This document shows positions 34,400-42,442 of a DNA stretch of 64,000 nucleotides, piece by piece (position 1 is the stretch's first letter; each line of letters opens with the position of its first letter). Location: positions 3,720,001 through 3,784,000 of the forward strand of contig NC_013061.1 in assembly GCF_000023825.1 (NCBI RefSeq), read 5' to 3'. The DNA is from Pedobacter heparinus DSM 2366 (lineage in GTDB: Bacteria; Bacteroidota; Bacteroidia; Sphingobacteriales; Sphingobacteriaceae). The notes under the pieces are model-generated. The model did not search any database. It was not told the DNA's origin and worked only from the letters and a program-made list of their open reading frames with translations. The translations under genes and the position numbers were made by a program.

Positions 34400-34969
34400 T
34401 TAACAGCAGCCGGAGCCAGGTTCACACGTTTGTCCTTCAACCACCAGGTTTACCATCTGTAATTTTGGCTTTTCGCTCTTTGCAGCTGGTGCGCAACATT
34501 CTTCCCCTGAGTCGGTTGTTCCGCAACTTGCACCACGTCCGATGGCTTTGCACTGCGTGAAATCAGGGATCAGGTTTACGATTAAGTTATCTCCTTCGAT
34601 GATGAATTCACCAGGGTACATCTGACGGGTATCAAACTGGGAGTTCCCAAACTCAATTTTTACTGTTCCAAGTGGATTAAGCGGTAATGATTTTTCCACG
34701 ATTTTTACGATAGACAAGGCTTTACTGACCTGCATTGCTCTTTCACTGTCTTGTACTGATGGTTCCCAAAGCTGTACAATGATCTCCGTCCAGGTATTCA
34801 TTTTTCCACCACAATCCACAGATACGATAGATGCCTGCTTGATTTCGGTGATGTGATAAGATGCATCTACCCATTTACCTTCTGCATACTGGAACTGTAA
34901 GGTTAGCTCCGGATGTTGTTCTAATGTGGCTTTAAAGGTTTGCCAGTTGGTCAGTTCTGTAGTTTCCAT
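34400..34969 (-). CDS. DUF6428 family protein with Cys-rich tail
   Basis: 189 residues, no signal peptide. The N-terminal 140 residues match the DUF6428 proteins found in Bacteroidota ars operons (NWQTFKATLEQHPELTLQFQYAEG near the start). The C-terminal 50 residues carry 8 cysteines, including SCG, ECC, TCEP and a terminal GCC. Such a tail could bind As(III), so a scavenging or chaperone role is plausible. It is the second gene of the ars operon. Confidence 0.78.
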   Translation of the reverse strand: METTELTNWQTFKATLEQHPELTLQFQYAEGKWVDASYHITEIKQASIVSVDCGGKMNTWTEIIVQLWEPSVQDSERAMQVSKALSIVKIVEKSLPLNPLGTVKIEFGNSQFDTRQMYPGEFIIEGDNLIVNLIPDFTQCKAIGRGASCGTTDSGEECCAPAAKSEKPKLQMVNLVVEGQTCEPGSGCC

Positions 34970-35008
34970 AATATTGCAATTTTACGATTGATATGAATAA
35001 AAAAAAGG

Positions 35009-35338
35009 TCAGCAGCAGGGCGTTTCACCTTTGTACGATCCTAAAAAGGTACCAAGCTGAGTTTCCAGTAATTTCCAGGTTTTAGGATTGATGCAGTAAC
35101 AAACCGTGACCCCTTCAATGGTGCCCTGTATGATCCCTGCATTTTTCAGTTCTTTTAAGTGCTGGGAAATGGTGGCTTGAGCTAAGCCCAGTTCTTCTAC
35201 CAGATCACTACAAATACAGGCATTCGCTGAAATGATCTGCTGTAGGATAGCAATTCGAGCGGGATGTGCCATTGCTTTTAGCAATGTGGATAGCTGGTTC
35301 TGCTCGTCGGTGAATATTTCTGATTTCGTAAGTCCCAT
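35009..35338 (-). CDS. arsR: ArsR-family arsenic-responsive repressor
   Basis: 109 residues from the ATG at 35338; a TTG at 35353 lies within the operator and is not favoured. The winged helix holds LAKAMAHPARIAILQQI-type sequence, the recognition helix LGLAQATISQHLKELKNAG, and a Cys pair in ACICSDL placed like the ELCVCDL metal site. More Cys residues (CYC, CC) lie at the C-terminal end. First gene of the ars operon, with a palindrome directly upstream. Confidence 0.92.
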   Translation of the reverse strand: MGLTKSEIFTDEQNQLSTLLKAMAHPARIAILQQIISANACICSDLVEELGLAQATISQHLKELKNAGIIQGTIEGVTVCYCINPKTWKLLETQLGTFLGSYKGETPCC

Positions 35339-35344
35339 AGTTCT

Positions 35345-35364
35345 ATATCGCAATATTACGATAT
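35345..35364. promoter_or_regulatory. Palindromic ArsR operator
   Basis: ATATCG-CAATATTA-CGATAT, a 20-base near-perfect palindrome (18 of 20 positions) ending 6 bases upstream of the arsR ATG. Position and symmetry fit autoregulation by ArsR. Confidence 0.65.
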
Positions 35365-35522
35365 TTATTTCATTGCTGCAAGTTTTTGTGAAATATTCTT
35401 ATTATAAAACCCGCCACTAAAAGATGTAAATCACATAAATTAACATTTTTTTAATAATTATCTAATACCAAAGGCATGTTTAAGGTTCTTATAGATGCAA
35501 GGCCCATACAGGGAAATGTAAT

Positions 35523-36692
35523 ATGGACAATAAAGAGGTAAATGAGTTATTAGACAGATATTTTTCGGGTAAATGTACACCCGAAGAAAAATCATTGGTT
35601 GAGCGTGCCTATAGCCATTTAAATAAACCTTACAATAAGGATATTACTGAGGAACAGTTTCAAAAAATGAAAGACGAGGTTTGGAACAACCTTAATCTAA
35701 ATGCTGAGCCGGTTAGAAAAACCTTATGGCCAGGTATTGCAATTGCTGCCGCTGCGGTAGCAGCGATTGTGTTTGGGCTGTTCTTTTTTAAAGCGCCAGG
35801 TAAACCTGAACCTGGTTCAGGAGCTGCAAACTATACAAACGACATTGCCCCGGGTAAAAACACTGCTACCCTTACCCTTGCCAATGGTAAAACCATAATC
35901 CTGAGCGATGTTAAAACCGGGGTAATTGTTGATGCGGATAAACTAAGCTACAATGACGGCACTGCTGTAGAACACGGGGATCCAGGCGAAGGCCGGGATG
36001 AGGTGGTAATGAGCACCCCACGTGGCGGCATGTACCAGCTTACCTTGCCCGATGGCAGCCATGTCTGGCTAAATGCTGATACAAAAATTTCTTTCCCTTC
36101 ACAATTTATTGGTAAGGAACGCAAAATATTGCTACTATACGGTGAGGCATATTTTGAGGCGGCTAAAAATAAAGAAAAGCCATTTGTTGTAGAAAGCGAT
36201 GGGCAGCTGGTAACCGTACTGGGCACGCATTTTAACATTAGTGCCTATAAGGATGAAGGGGCAATTAAAACTACCTTGCTGGAGGGCGCTGTGCGCGTCT
36301 CGTTATCCCGGGGGAAGCGGAGCGAAAAGAACGGGGCCCTCTCCTATCGTAGACAGGGCGGACAGGACGGCGAAGCCGTTGTTCTTAAACCCAACCAACA
36401 ATCCCTTGTTACGGAAAACCAAAGCATAAGCATTAAACCAGTAGATGTAGAACAGGTTGTGGCCTGGAAAAACAGCCAGTTTATGTTTGAAAGCGAAAAT
36501 ATCCAAACCATTATGAAGATGGTTGAACGCTGGTATAATGTAGATGTGGAATATATAGGGGAAATTACCGATGAAAAGTTTGGAGGTGGGGTATCCAGAT
36601 TTGACAATGTTTCAAAGGTGTTAAAATCGTTGGAATCTACAGGTAAGGTCCATTTTAAAATTGAGGGCAGGAAAATTTATGTAAGCAAATAA
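35523..36692 (+). CDS. FecR-family anti-sigma factor with GC-rich internal insertion
   Basis: 389 residues. A cytoplasmic N-terminal part (residues 1-65) is followed by one membrane helix (GIAIAAAAVAAIVFGLFFF) and a periplasmic FecR domain (STPRGGMYQLTLPDGSHVWLNADTKISFP, GEAYFEAAKN, VLGTHFNISAYKDEG). A DUF4974 domain ends the protein. Compared with the other FecR in this window, about 24 extra residues lie between AVRVS and VLKPNQQ (near 36300-36378), encoded by clearly GC-richer DNA. Its sigma partner is probably the one at 31957; no SusC gene follows. Confidence 0.92.
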   Translation: MDNKEVNELLDRYFSGKCTPEEKSLVERAYSHLNKPYNKDITEEQFQKMKDEVWNNLNLNAEPVRKTLWPGIAIAAAAVAAIVFGLFFFKAPGKPEPGSGAANYTNDIAPGKNTATLTLANGKTIILSDVKTGVIVDADKLSYNDGTAVEHGDPGEGRDEVVMSTPRGGMYQLTLPDGSHVWLNADTKISFPSQFIGKERKILLLYGEAYFEAAKNKEKPFVVESDGQLVTVLGTHFNISAYKDEGAIKTTLLEGAVRVSLSRGKRSEKNGALSYRRQGGQDGEAVVLKPNQQSLVTENQSISIKPVDVEQVVAWKNSQFMFESENIQTIMKMVERWYNVDVEYIGEITDEKFGGGVSRFDNVSKVLKSLESTGKVHFKIEGRKIYVSK

Positions 36693-36982
36693 TGCGGATA
36701 AATAATTAAATAAACCAATACAATCAACTAATAATTAACCAAACTAAAACCAGAATGATGAGATTCTACTACAGAAATGATCCTTAGATGGGTGTAAAAA
36801 AACAACCAGAAGTGTTGCACCCCTGGTTGCTGTTTGATTCTGCCTATAATAAATTATTGACTGTTTTACTGCGGTTGTCATGGTCTTCGAAAACGTAAGA
36901 CAACTGCTAAACCAAACTGAATACTAATGTATAAAATTTATACCAATAATTGGGATATACCTGATGGGTATCTCTATAAAAT

Positions 36983-37648
36983 ATGGCTTATTATGCGATT
37001 AACCACCGAATTCAAATTTGGGGAGCCTTTGGTGGTTTCCAGAAAAAAACCGGTGCGCTTGTAGGGCATTATGTCAATGGACAGAACGTGATTACAGCTA
37101 TCCCCCACCCTTCACAAAATCCGCCTACAATTCCGCAGCTGAATGCAAGGGCCAAGTTTAAAACGGTAATCGACTTTCAGCGGCGATTGACCCCGCTGAT
37201 CAGGATCGGTTACCAGAATGCGCATAAGGAGAAGCAGACTGCGTTTAATGCAGCTTTTGTGGACAATTATGCAAAAGCAGTAACGGGTGTAGCACCAAAC
37301 TATACCATAGACTATGAAAAGTTTGCCTACAGCAAAGGGCAGCTGAGTAAGGCTTACGATGCAGAGATCCTTACTGCTGTTGCCGCCACCATTCAGTACA
37401 GCTGGCTGGCTACTTTGGCTACGGGTATTGGCGGGCCAACGGACATGGCTACACTGATGGTATACAATCCATTGAAAGACCAGTTTGTGGTATTGACCAA
37501 TGCAGCGGCCCGGTCGGCACTGACCTACAGTTTGCTGGTACCAGGGGATTTTAGCGGTGATGATGTACACTGCTGGATATCGTTTGTAGCAGCCAATGGT
37601 AAAATGGCGAGTGATTCCTTTTATGTAGGGGAGTTTACGGTTGTGTAA
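36983..37648 (+). CDS. DUF6266 family protein (copy 1)
   Basis: 221 residues. It has the recurring N-terminal pattern WGAFGGFQKKTGALVGHYVNG, then NARAKFKTVIDFQRRLTPLIRIGY, NAAFVDNYAKAVTG and YTIDYEKFAYSKGQL, ending in VHCWISFVAANGKMASDSFYVG. No signal peptide. DUF6266 is a Bacteroidota family without known function; the layout suggests a phage-tail-like or beta-rich structural protein, but this is a guess. First of three tandem paralogues. Confidence 0.82.
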   Translation: MAYYAINHRIQIWGAFGGFQKKTGALVGHYVNGQNVITAIPHPSQNPPTIPQLNARAKFKTVIDFQRRLTPLIRIGYQNAHKEKQTAFNAAFVDNYAKAVTGVAPNYTIDYEKFAYSKGQLSKAYDAEILTAVAATIQYSWLATLATGIGGPTDMATLMVYNPLKDQFVVLTNAAARSALTYSLLVPGDFSGDDVHCWISFVAANGKMASDSFYVGEFTVV

Positions 37649-37655
37649 TTTTTGA

Positions 37656-37678
37656 GGGTGCCTGCGGGCACCCTTTTT
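37656..37678 (+). terminator. Terminator between DUF6266 copies 1 and 2
   Basis: GGGTGCC (37656-37662) and GGCACCC (37667-37673) with a 4-base loop and a T5 tail, 8 bases after the first stop codon. Copy 2 must therefore rely on readthrough or its own promoter. Confidence 0.8.
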
Positions 37679-37690
37679 AAAAAAAACGTT

Positions 37691-38320
37691 ATGGGAATAA
37701 TCAGACAAGGAATATTTGGTGGTTTTGAAGGCAGAACCGGGCCATTGGTTGGCCGTAAAGTGAAAGGCAAAAGTATAATAGCTGCATTTCCGCGTAAGAA
37801 TACAAAACCAAGAACAGCAGCGCAAATAGATCAGCGGCTGAAGTTTGACCTGGTGATTGGCTTTTTGAAATGGTTAAAGTGCTTAATAGCTATAGGTTTT
37901 AAAGACCCTGATGGTAAAAAGAACAGCTTTAATACAGCAGTGAAGTACAATTTTAAACGCATTATTACGGGGACTTCGCCAAATTATAGTATAGATTACA
38001 GTAAGCTGGTTTTTAGTAGAGGTAGCCTGGCCGGGCCAAATAGTCCTTCGGTTAGTTTGGAAACCAATACTTTGATCATTAACTGGCAGCCGGATGTGCA
38101 GCAACGGTTTAACCAGCATACGGACAGGGCCAGCTTTTTGGTGTATTGCCCTGGAAAAATTGAGATTATAATACATACAAGCAGTACTGAAAGATCGGCT
38201 TTGGGCTACAGAATAGCCATACCGCAGAATTTTGAAGGTAATGAAATGTATGTGTTTATGAGTTTTAGCAGTGCAAATGGAAAAGTAGTAAGTGACAGTA
38301 AATTTTTAGGAACAATTTAA
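37691..38320 (+). CDS. DUF6266 family protein (copy 2)
   Basis: 209 residues from the ATG at 37691 (MGIIRQGIFGGFEGRTGPLV); an in-frame codon at 37652 would include the terminator and is not favoured. Same order of motifs as copy 1: GPLVGRKVKGKSII, AAQIDQRLKFDLVIGFLKW, FNTAVKYNFKRIITG, YSIDYSKLVFSRGSLAGP and VFMSFSSANGKVVSDSKFLG. Function unknown. 10 bases before copy 3. Confidence 0.85.
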   Translation: MGIIRQGIFGGFEGRTGPLVGRKVKGKSIIAAFPRKNTKPRTAAQIDQRLKFDLVIGFLKWLKCLIAIGFKDPDGKKNSFNTAVKYNFKRIITGTSPNYSIDYSKLVFSRGSLAGPNSPSVSLETNTLIINWQPDVQQRFNQHTDRASFLVYCPGKIEIIIHTSSTERSALGYRIAIPQNFEGNEMYVFMSFSSANGKVVSDSKFLGTI

Positions 38321-38330
38321 AAATAACAGC

Positions 38331-38969
38331 ATGGCAATTTTAAAAAATGGAATAGCAGGTAATTACAGTGGTAAAATAGGAAACCTTGTATTTTACGAAA
38401 TTAATGGCAAGCAGGTGGTACGTACCCTTGGTAAAACTGCCAAGCCAGCAACTGAGGCACAATTGAGTTGCAGACAGCAAATTGCTGTAATAAATTGCTT
38501 TTTAAAGCGGATTACGGAATTTGTGAATATTGGTTTTAAAATAAAAGCCCAAGCGACAAACAAAGGGGCTTATAATATGGCGGTTTCTTATAACAAAAAA
38601 CAGGCATTAAAGGGGATTTACCCCAATATCGAAATGGATTATCCATCGGTATTGCTTACTCAGGGTAGTCTTACAGGTGTCATAAGCCCAGCGGTTGAAC
38701 AGCTACCGGAAGGCATGAGATTTACCTGGCTCTGCCCTACTGAATTTGCCTGGCCCTTTGAAAATGATCAGGTGATGATGCTGGCCTATTTCCCCAATTT
38801 AAAAGAGGCCGTATTTAATTTATATGGGGCAAAAAGATCAGCCTGTGAAGATGTGCTGCAGCTACGGCCTGGTTTGCTTACCGAATATATGGAGGTTTAT
38901 ATCTCCTTTATAGCGGAAGACAGAAACAATATTGCGGATAGCACTTATCTGGGAAGTTTTAACCAGTAA
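38331..38969 (+). CDS. DUF6266 family protein (copy 3)
   Basis: 212 residues, MAILKNGIAGNYSGKIGNLV at the N-terminus. Motifs as in copies 1 and 2: TEAQLSCRQQIAVINCFLKRI, YNMAVSYNKKQALKGIYP, MDYPSVLLTQGSLTG and VYISFIAEDRNNIADSTYLG. The three copies are diverged from one another (conserved mainly in these motifs), so the array is old. Confidence 0.83.
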   Translation: MAILKNGIAGNYSGKIGNLVFYEINGKQVVRTLGKTAKPATEAQLSCRQQIAVINCFLKRITEFVNIGFKIKAQATNKGAYNMAVSYNKKQALKGIYPNIEMDYPSVLLTQGSLTGVISPAVEQLPEGMRFTWLCPTEFAWPFENDQVMMLAYFPNLKEAVFNLYGAKRSACEDVLQLRPGLLTEYMEVYISFIAEDRNNIADSTYLGSFNQ

Positions 38970-39014
38970 AGGTTAGCAGTTAACCTGACAGCAAGAGAGA
39001 TTTTGCACGCATAG

Positions 39015-39917
39015 TTATTTTCCGGAAATCAGATCGTGGTTTATAAAAGCACCGGCTTTTGTTCCGGCAGCGACAGCGGATGCGACAGAGCGCATGCCTG
39101 TGGTATTGTCGCCTGCAGCATATATACCTGGCACGGAGGTTCTTTGGAATTCATCTATTTGAATATATCCTTGTTCGTTAATTTCACACCCGAGATGCTC
39201 AGGAATCAGGCAGTGTTGTTCGAATAGAAGTTTTGCATAGATAGCATCGAGCTGAAAGGTACTTCCATCATTAAAACTCACGGACTGAATATAACCCTTG
39301 AGATGCTGGAACTTTCTGATCTTCTTTTCTACTATAAATATGTGCTTAAGTGCAAGCTGATCTGCCTGTGCTGCTGTAATGGTGGATGGGCCATTGGTGA
39401 AAATAGTTAGCTGGTCTGTCCAGTTGTAGAGCAGATGACTGAATTCAAAGGCGATGTCGCCATTGGCTAGTAAACCCGTTTTTTGCCCTTTATATTCGTA
39501 CCCATGACAATATGGGCAATGTATAGCTGAGATTCCCCAGCAATCATCAAAGGATTCGATATTTGGCATCAGATCTTTTACTCCAGTTGCAAACAGCACT
39601 TTTTTTGCGGTAAGATCGTGATGGCCGGAGGTGGATACGAGAAACTGTGCTTTCTCTCTTTTTACTGCTGTAACCTGTGCATCCATGAACTGTGTTGTTG
39701 GGTATTGCAGGACTTGTTCCTTTCCAATTTCTGCAATAGCAGCGGGTGTTTTTCCATCTTGTGTAAGGAAATTGTGAGAATGAGGGGTGTGACGGTTGCA
39801 AGGCTTTCCACTGTCAATAACCAATACTTTTCTAATGGCTCTGCCGAGGGAGAGGGCCGCAGATAAACCGGCATAACTACCTCCGATGATGATGACGTCA
39901 AAGTTTTTAATGATCAT
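39015..39917 (-). CDS. Thioredoxin-reductase-like FAD/NAD(P)-dependent oxidoreductase
   Basis: 300 residues. The FAD loop is IIIGGSYAGLSAALSLGRA (9-27), a CPYCH redox motif puts Cys134 and Cys137 in the position of the TrxR CxxC, and GIYAAGDNTTGMRSVASAVAAGTKAG closes the FAD domain. CPYCHG instead of CATC places it with stand-alone disulfide oxidoreductases rather than true TrxB. An operator-like palindrome upstream and the adjacent TetR gene suggest induction by a small molecule. Confidence 0.9.
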   Translation of the reverse strand: MIIKNFDVIIIGGSYAGLSAALSLGRAIRKVLVIDSGKPCNRHTPHSHNFLTQDGKTPAAIAEIGKEQVLQYPTTQFMDAQVTAVKREKAQFLVSTSGHHDLTAKKVLFATGVKDLMPNIESFDDCWGISAIHCPYCHGYEYKGQKTGLLANGDIAFEFSHLLYNWTDQLTIFTNGPSTITAAQADQLALKHIFIVEKKIRKFQHLKGYIQSVSFNDGSTFQLDAIYAKLLFEQHCLIPEHLGCEINEQGYIQIDEFQRTSVPGIYAAGDNTTGMRSVASAVAAGTKAGAFINHDLISGK

Positions 39918-39931
39918 ATGTATAAATTTTA

Positions 39932-39951
39932 ATGTCTCATAAATGAGACAT
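39932..39951. promoter_or_regulatory. TetR-type operator upstream of the oxidoreductase
   Basis: ATGTCTCAT-AA-ATGAGACAT, a perfect 20-base palindrome 15 bases before the oxidoreductase start and just after the TetR gene end. A closely similar site (17 of 20 bases) stands before the TetR gene. Confidence 0.65.
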
Positions 39952-39967
39952 GATTGTGCAAATTTTT

Positions 39968-40528
39968 TTATATCCCGATTCCTTTGCTGAAGGAATACCA
40001 GGCAAATTTTTTGACGCTGTTTCGGGCAATTGAGCCTGCAGATTCTGCCTGAACTGCTGCATTGATCACGCTGCTAAAAAGGGTTAATATCCATTCTACA
40101 GTGAGATGTCTGCTGATCTGTCCGTTTTCCTGCAGCAGAAATATGATGTTTTTATAGTTCTCATACATGGCATCGTATTCGGCACAGGCTTCATTTTCAG
40201 TGTTATGCTGATGCTCGTGCCTGCTGTGGATTTTATTAAAAAAGGAATACTTTGCACCACAGTTTATTCCGGCATACAGCATGTTTTCCAGCTGTACTAA
40301 AGGCACCGTGGAGCTGTTCATTGCCTCTGCCATCGATTTTCTGCATTTAAATTGCATATCTCTTTCGCAAAGCATGACCAGATCATTTCTGTCTTTAAAA
40401 TAACGGTGTAATGTTCTTCGGGTGATCGCAGCTTTTTCCGCTACTTTTTCAAGAGGAGCAGAAAAGTCTTCGTTAAAGATCGCTATAGCTGCGTCTATGA
40501 TTTTCTGTTGCGTATCTGTAGGATTCAT
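39968..40528 (-). CDS. TetR-family transcriptional repressor
   Basis: 186 residues from the ATG at 40528 (MNPTDTQQKIIDAAIAIFNE); an alternative ATG at 40549 would add 7 residues. The HTH is FSAPLEKVAEKAAITRRTLHRYFKDRNDLVMLCERDM. The C-terminal helical domain is ligand-binding. It lies 50 bases upstream of the oxidoreductase gene on the same strand and is flanked by two copies of the same palindrome, so it probably represses both genes. Confidence 0.9.
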   Translation of the reverse strand: MNPTDTQQKIIDAAIAIFNEDFSAPLEKVAEKAAITRRTLHRYFKDRNDLVMLCERDMQFKCRKSMAEAMNSSTVPLVQLENMLYAGINCGAKYSFFNKIHSRHEHQHNTENEACAEYDAMYENYKNIIFLLQENGQISRHLTVEWILTLFSSVINAAVQAESAGSIARNSVKKFAWYSFSKGIGI

Positions 40529-40549
40529 TATGGCTGCAATATACGACAT

Positions 40550-40569
40550 ATTTCTCAAATATGAGACAT
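40550..40569. promoter_or_regulatory. Second TetR-type operator (autoregulatory)
   Basis: ATTTCTCAAATATGAGACAT, 17 of 20 bases identical to the perfect palindrome at 39932-39951, 21 bases upstream of the TetR start. Confidence 0.6.
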
Positions 40570-40711
40570 ACATTGTGAAAATAGACTTTGAAATGATAGA
40601 ATAACTGAATGCAGCAGATTGGTAATTGGGAGGAATCCGAAATGAGAAATGCAAATTAGATTACTAAATAAATTAGTATTGCATTTAAGAAATATTTGCT
40701 AACTTTGTAAC

Positions 40712-41272
40712 ATGCAAGTATTTAATGTAGATAAAGAGAAAACACTCAACGCTGCCCTTCTTATTTTAAATAAGTTAGGCCAAGCGGACTACCATAAGAT
40801 ATTTAAGATCTTGTACTTCGCTGAACAACAGCACTTGAAAAATTATGGGCAGCCATTAACGGGAGACGTATACCAGGCTATGCCTTATGGGCCTGTTCCT
40901 TCTTTTTTGTATGATGTTTTTAAAGCTTCGGAGAATCAGGCTTCGCCATTTAGTGAAGCATTAGAATTATCAAAAGCATTTACCGTATCACGTAAAGATA
41001 AAATTCCTTATGTAAGCCCAACTCGGGAGGCGGACATTGATCAGTTAGCTGAAACAAATATAGAAGCCATTATGGCTTCTATTGAAGAAAATTATGCACT
41101 TACCTTCAAGGAGATAACTGATAAATCACACGACTCTGCCTGGGCAAAGGCAGAGCAGGCCACTGAAACTGAAATGTCTTATTTAGATATTGCGGAATCT
41201 GCTGAAGCTAGTCCGGAAATTTTGAAATATATTTCTCTTCAAGCTGAAAATCATAATCTTCGAATATCTTAA
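40712..41272 (+). CDS. Panacea-domain (DUF4065/SocA-like) antitoxin
   Basis: 186 residues. The Panacea core is clear: TLNAALLILNKLGQADYHKIFKILYFAEQQHLKNYGQPLTGDVYQAMPYGPVPSFLYD, listed here by its parts TLNAALLILNKLG (11-23), KILYFAEQQHL and YQAMPYGPVPS. Such proteins are antitoxins to many different toxins or act as proteolysis adaptors. Its stop codon overlaps the ATG of the next gene by one base, the usual two-gene layout. The next gene is the presumed toxin and is frameshifted. Confidence 0.87.
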   Translation: MQVFNVDKEKTLNAALLILNKLGQADYHKIFKILYFAEQQHLKNYGQPLTGDVYQAMPYGPVPSFLYDVFKASENQASPFSEALELSKAFTVSRKDKIPYVSPTREADIDQLAETNIEAIMASIEENYALTFKEITDKSHDSAWAKAEQATETEMSYLDIAESAEASPEILKYISLQAENHNLRIS

Positions 41273-41726
41273 TGTCTCTTTCGGATTGCTTTCCAGAACA
41301 ATTTAGACAAGAATTCGCGGAGCGAAATTTGAAGATTGGCTCGGTAATACGTGTAATGGTAAATGACACGAACCCGCCGAAAGAAAAACGGTTTATTCTC
41401 GTTGGACAGTCATATGATAAATTAATTTTTGCCACGATTTTCATCAATTCAGAAATTAATCCGAATATATTCCCCACACAGGAATTGCGGGATCTTAATC
41501 TGGAACTTCTTGCTGATAGTCGTTCGTACCTCAGCCACGATTCATTCGCAGAAGTTCCAATATTCAACAACGTAATGCAGAATGGCTTCTTAACATAATC
41601 GGCAATGATCCGGAAAAAGTCATAGGCGAAGTTTGTGAAGAAGATTTAAAACACATCAGATCAAAAATAAAATCTGCCAGAACCATTTCGCCAGCAGTTA
41701 AAAAAACCTTTGGCCTATTTCTTTAA
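41272..41726 (+). pseudogene. Presumed toxin partner of the Panacea antitoxin, frameshifted
   Basis: The first frame (41272-41598) gives 108 residues: KIGSVIRVMVNDTNPPKEKR and FILVGQSYDKLIFATIFINS recall a small PemK/SH3-like barrel. At about 41578-41580 the coding potential moves frame: from 41580 the sequence reads EWLLNIIGNDPEKVIGEV, continues through KSARTISPAVKKTFGLFL and stops at 41726. One missing G in CAG(G)AATGG would join the two parts into about 151 residues. The lesion removes the C-terminal third. The fold assignment is tentative; the toxin role follows from gene order. Confidence 0.65.
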
Positions 41727-41959
41727 TAGAAATTAAAAGATCTCTTTTCCTAATGGCCGGATTTAGTCCGATCAGTGGAGTTTCGAGTGTTTTATCTTAT
41801 ACCGATTATGGTATCCAGCTGCCGTTCAACTTGACTTAACAAGCATTTAGCTTTCCCAGAGGTCACCCATCGAATTTTCCGTTAAAAAATCAATAGTCGA
41901 AATATCTTTGGCAATACAAATTATTTAACTATTTATCTCATATTTTAAATTATTCTCAG

Positions 41960-42442
41960 ATGAAACACAATGTTAATACTGTATTTTTTTACATGATAAT
42001 AATGGCCGTTACCATACTTTACATATCCTGTACCCCTTCGGATGCAAATGGTATTAAACAGTCTGCTTCTTTCACAGGCAAATCATGGAAACTGCATAGT
42101 CTCTCTGTGGCACCAGCAATAGATTGGGATGTAGATGGAAAAAAGGAAACGGATATTTTGGCTAAGATGGAAGATTGTGAAAAAGACGATCTGCTGTTGT
42201 TGCGAAATAACAATACCATTGTGCGCAATGCCGGGAAACTGAAATGCGACCAGGACGATGAGCAGGAGAAGGAGACCGGGAGCTGGTCCTATGACAAAGC
42301 CAGTAAAAAACTAACAATAAAAGAAGATAACGATGCCCAGGTACTTAATGTTGTTGAATCCAGTGGCAACCGCTTCGTGGTAACGTATACCTGGAAAGCG
42401 ACCAATGGCACCTCGCACCAAATGACCGCAGTATATAATTAA
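41960..42442 (+). CDS. Lipocalin-like lipoprotein of unknown function
   Basis: 160 residues. A lipoprotein signal ends at Cys24 (ILYISC). The pattern GKSWKLHSLSV, then LLLLRNNNTIVRNAGKLKCDQ, TGSWSYDKASKKLTI and a final QMTAVYN resembles Bacteroidota lipocalin-like lipoproteins. Not identified further. Its end overlaps that of the LytTR regulator by 4 bases, tail to tail. Confidence 0.72.
   Translation: MKHNVNTVFFYMIIMAVTILYISCTPSDANGIKQSASFTGKSWKLHSLSVAPAIDWDVDGKKETDILAKMEDCEKDDLLLLRNNNTIVRNAGKLKCDQDDEQEKETGSWSYDKASKKLTIKEDNDAQVLNVVESSGNRFVVTYTWKATNGTSHQMTAVYN

Noticed and set aside
36754..36786. Short frame MMRFYYRNDP after FecR, as a possible decayed SusC start
   Set aside because: Only 10 codons before a stop; the frame after it has no clear SusC motif, so a receptor remnant cannot be supported.
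41727..41959. 233 bases after the frameshifted toxin that looked like possible gene debris
   Set aside because: No frame matched a known family; kept as plain intergenic sequence.
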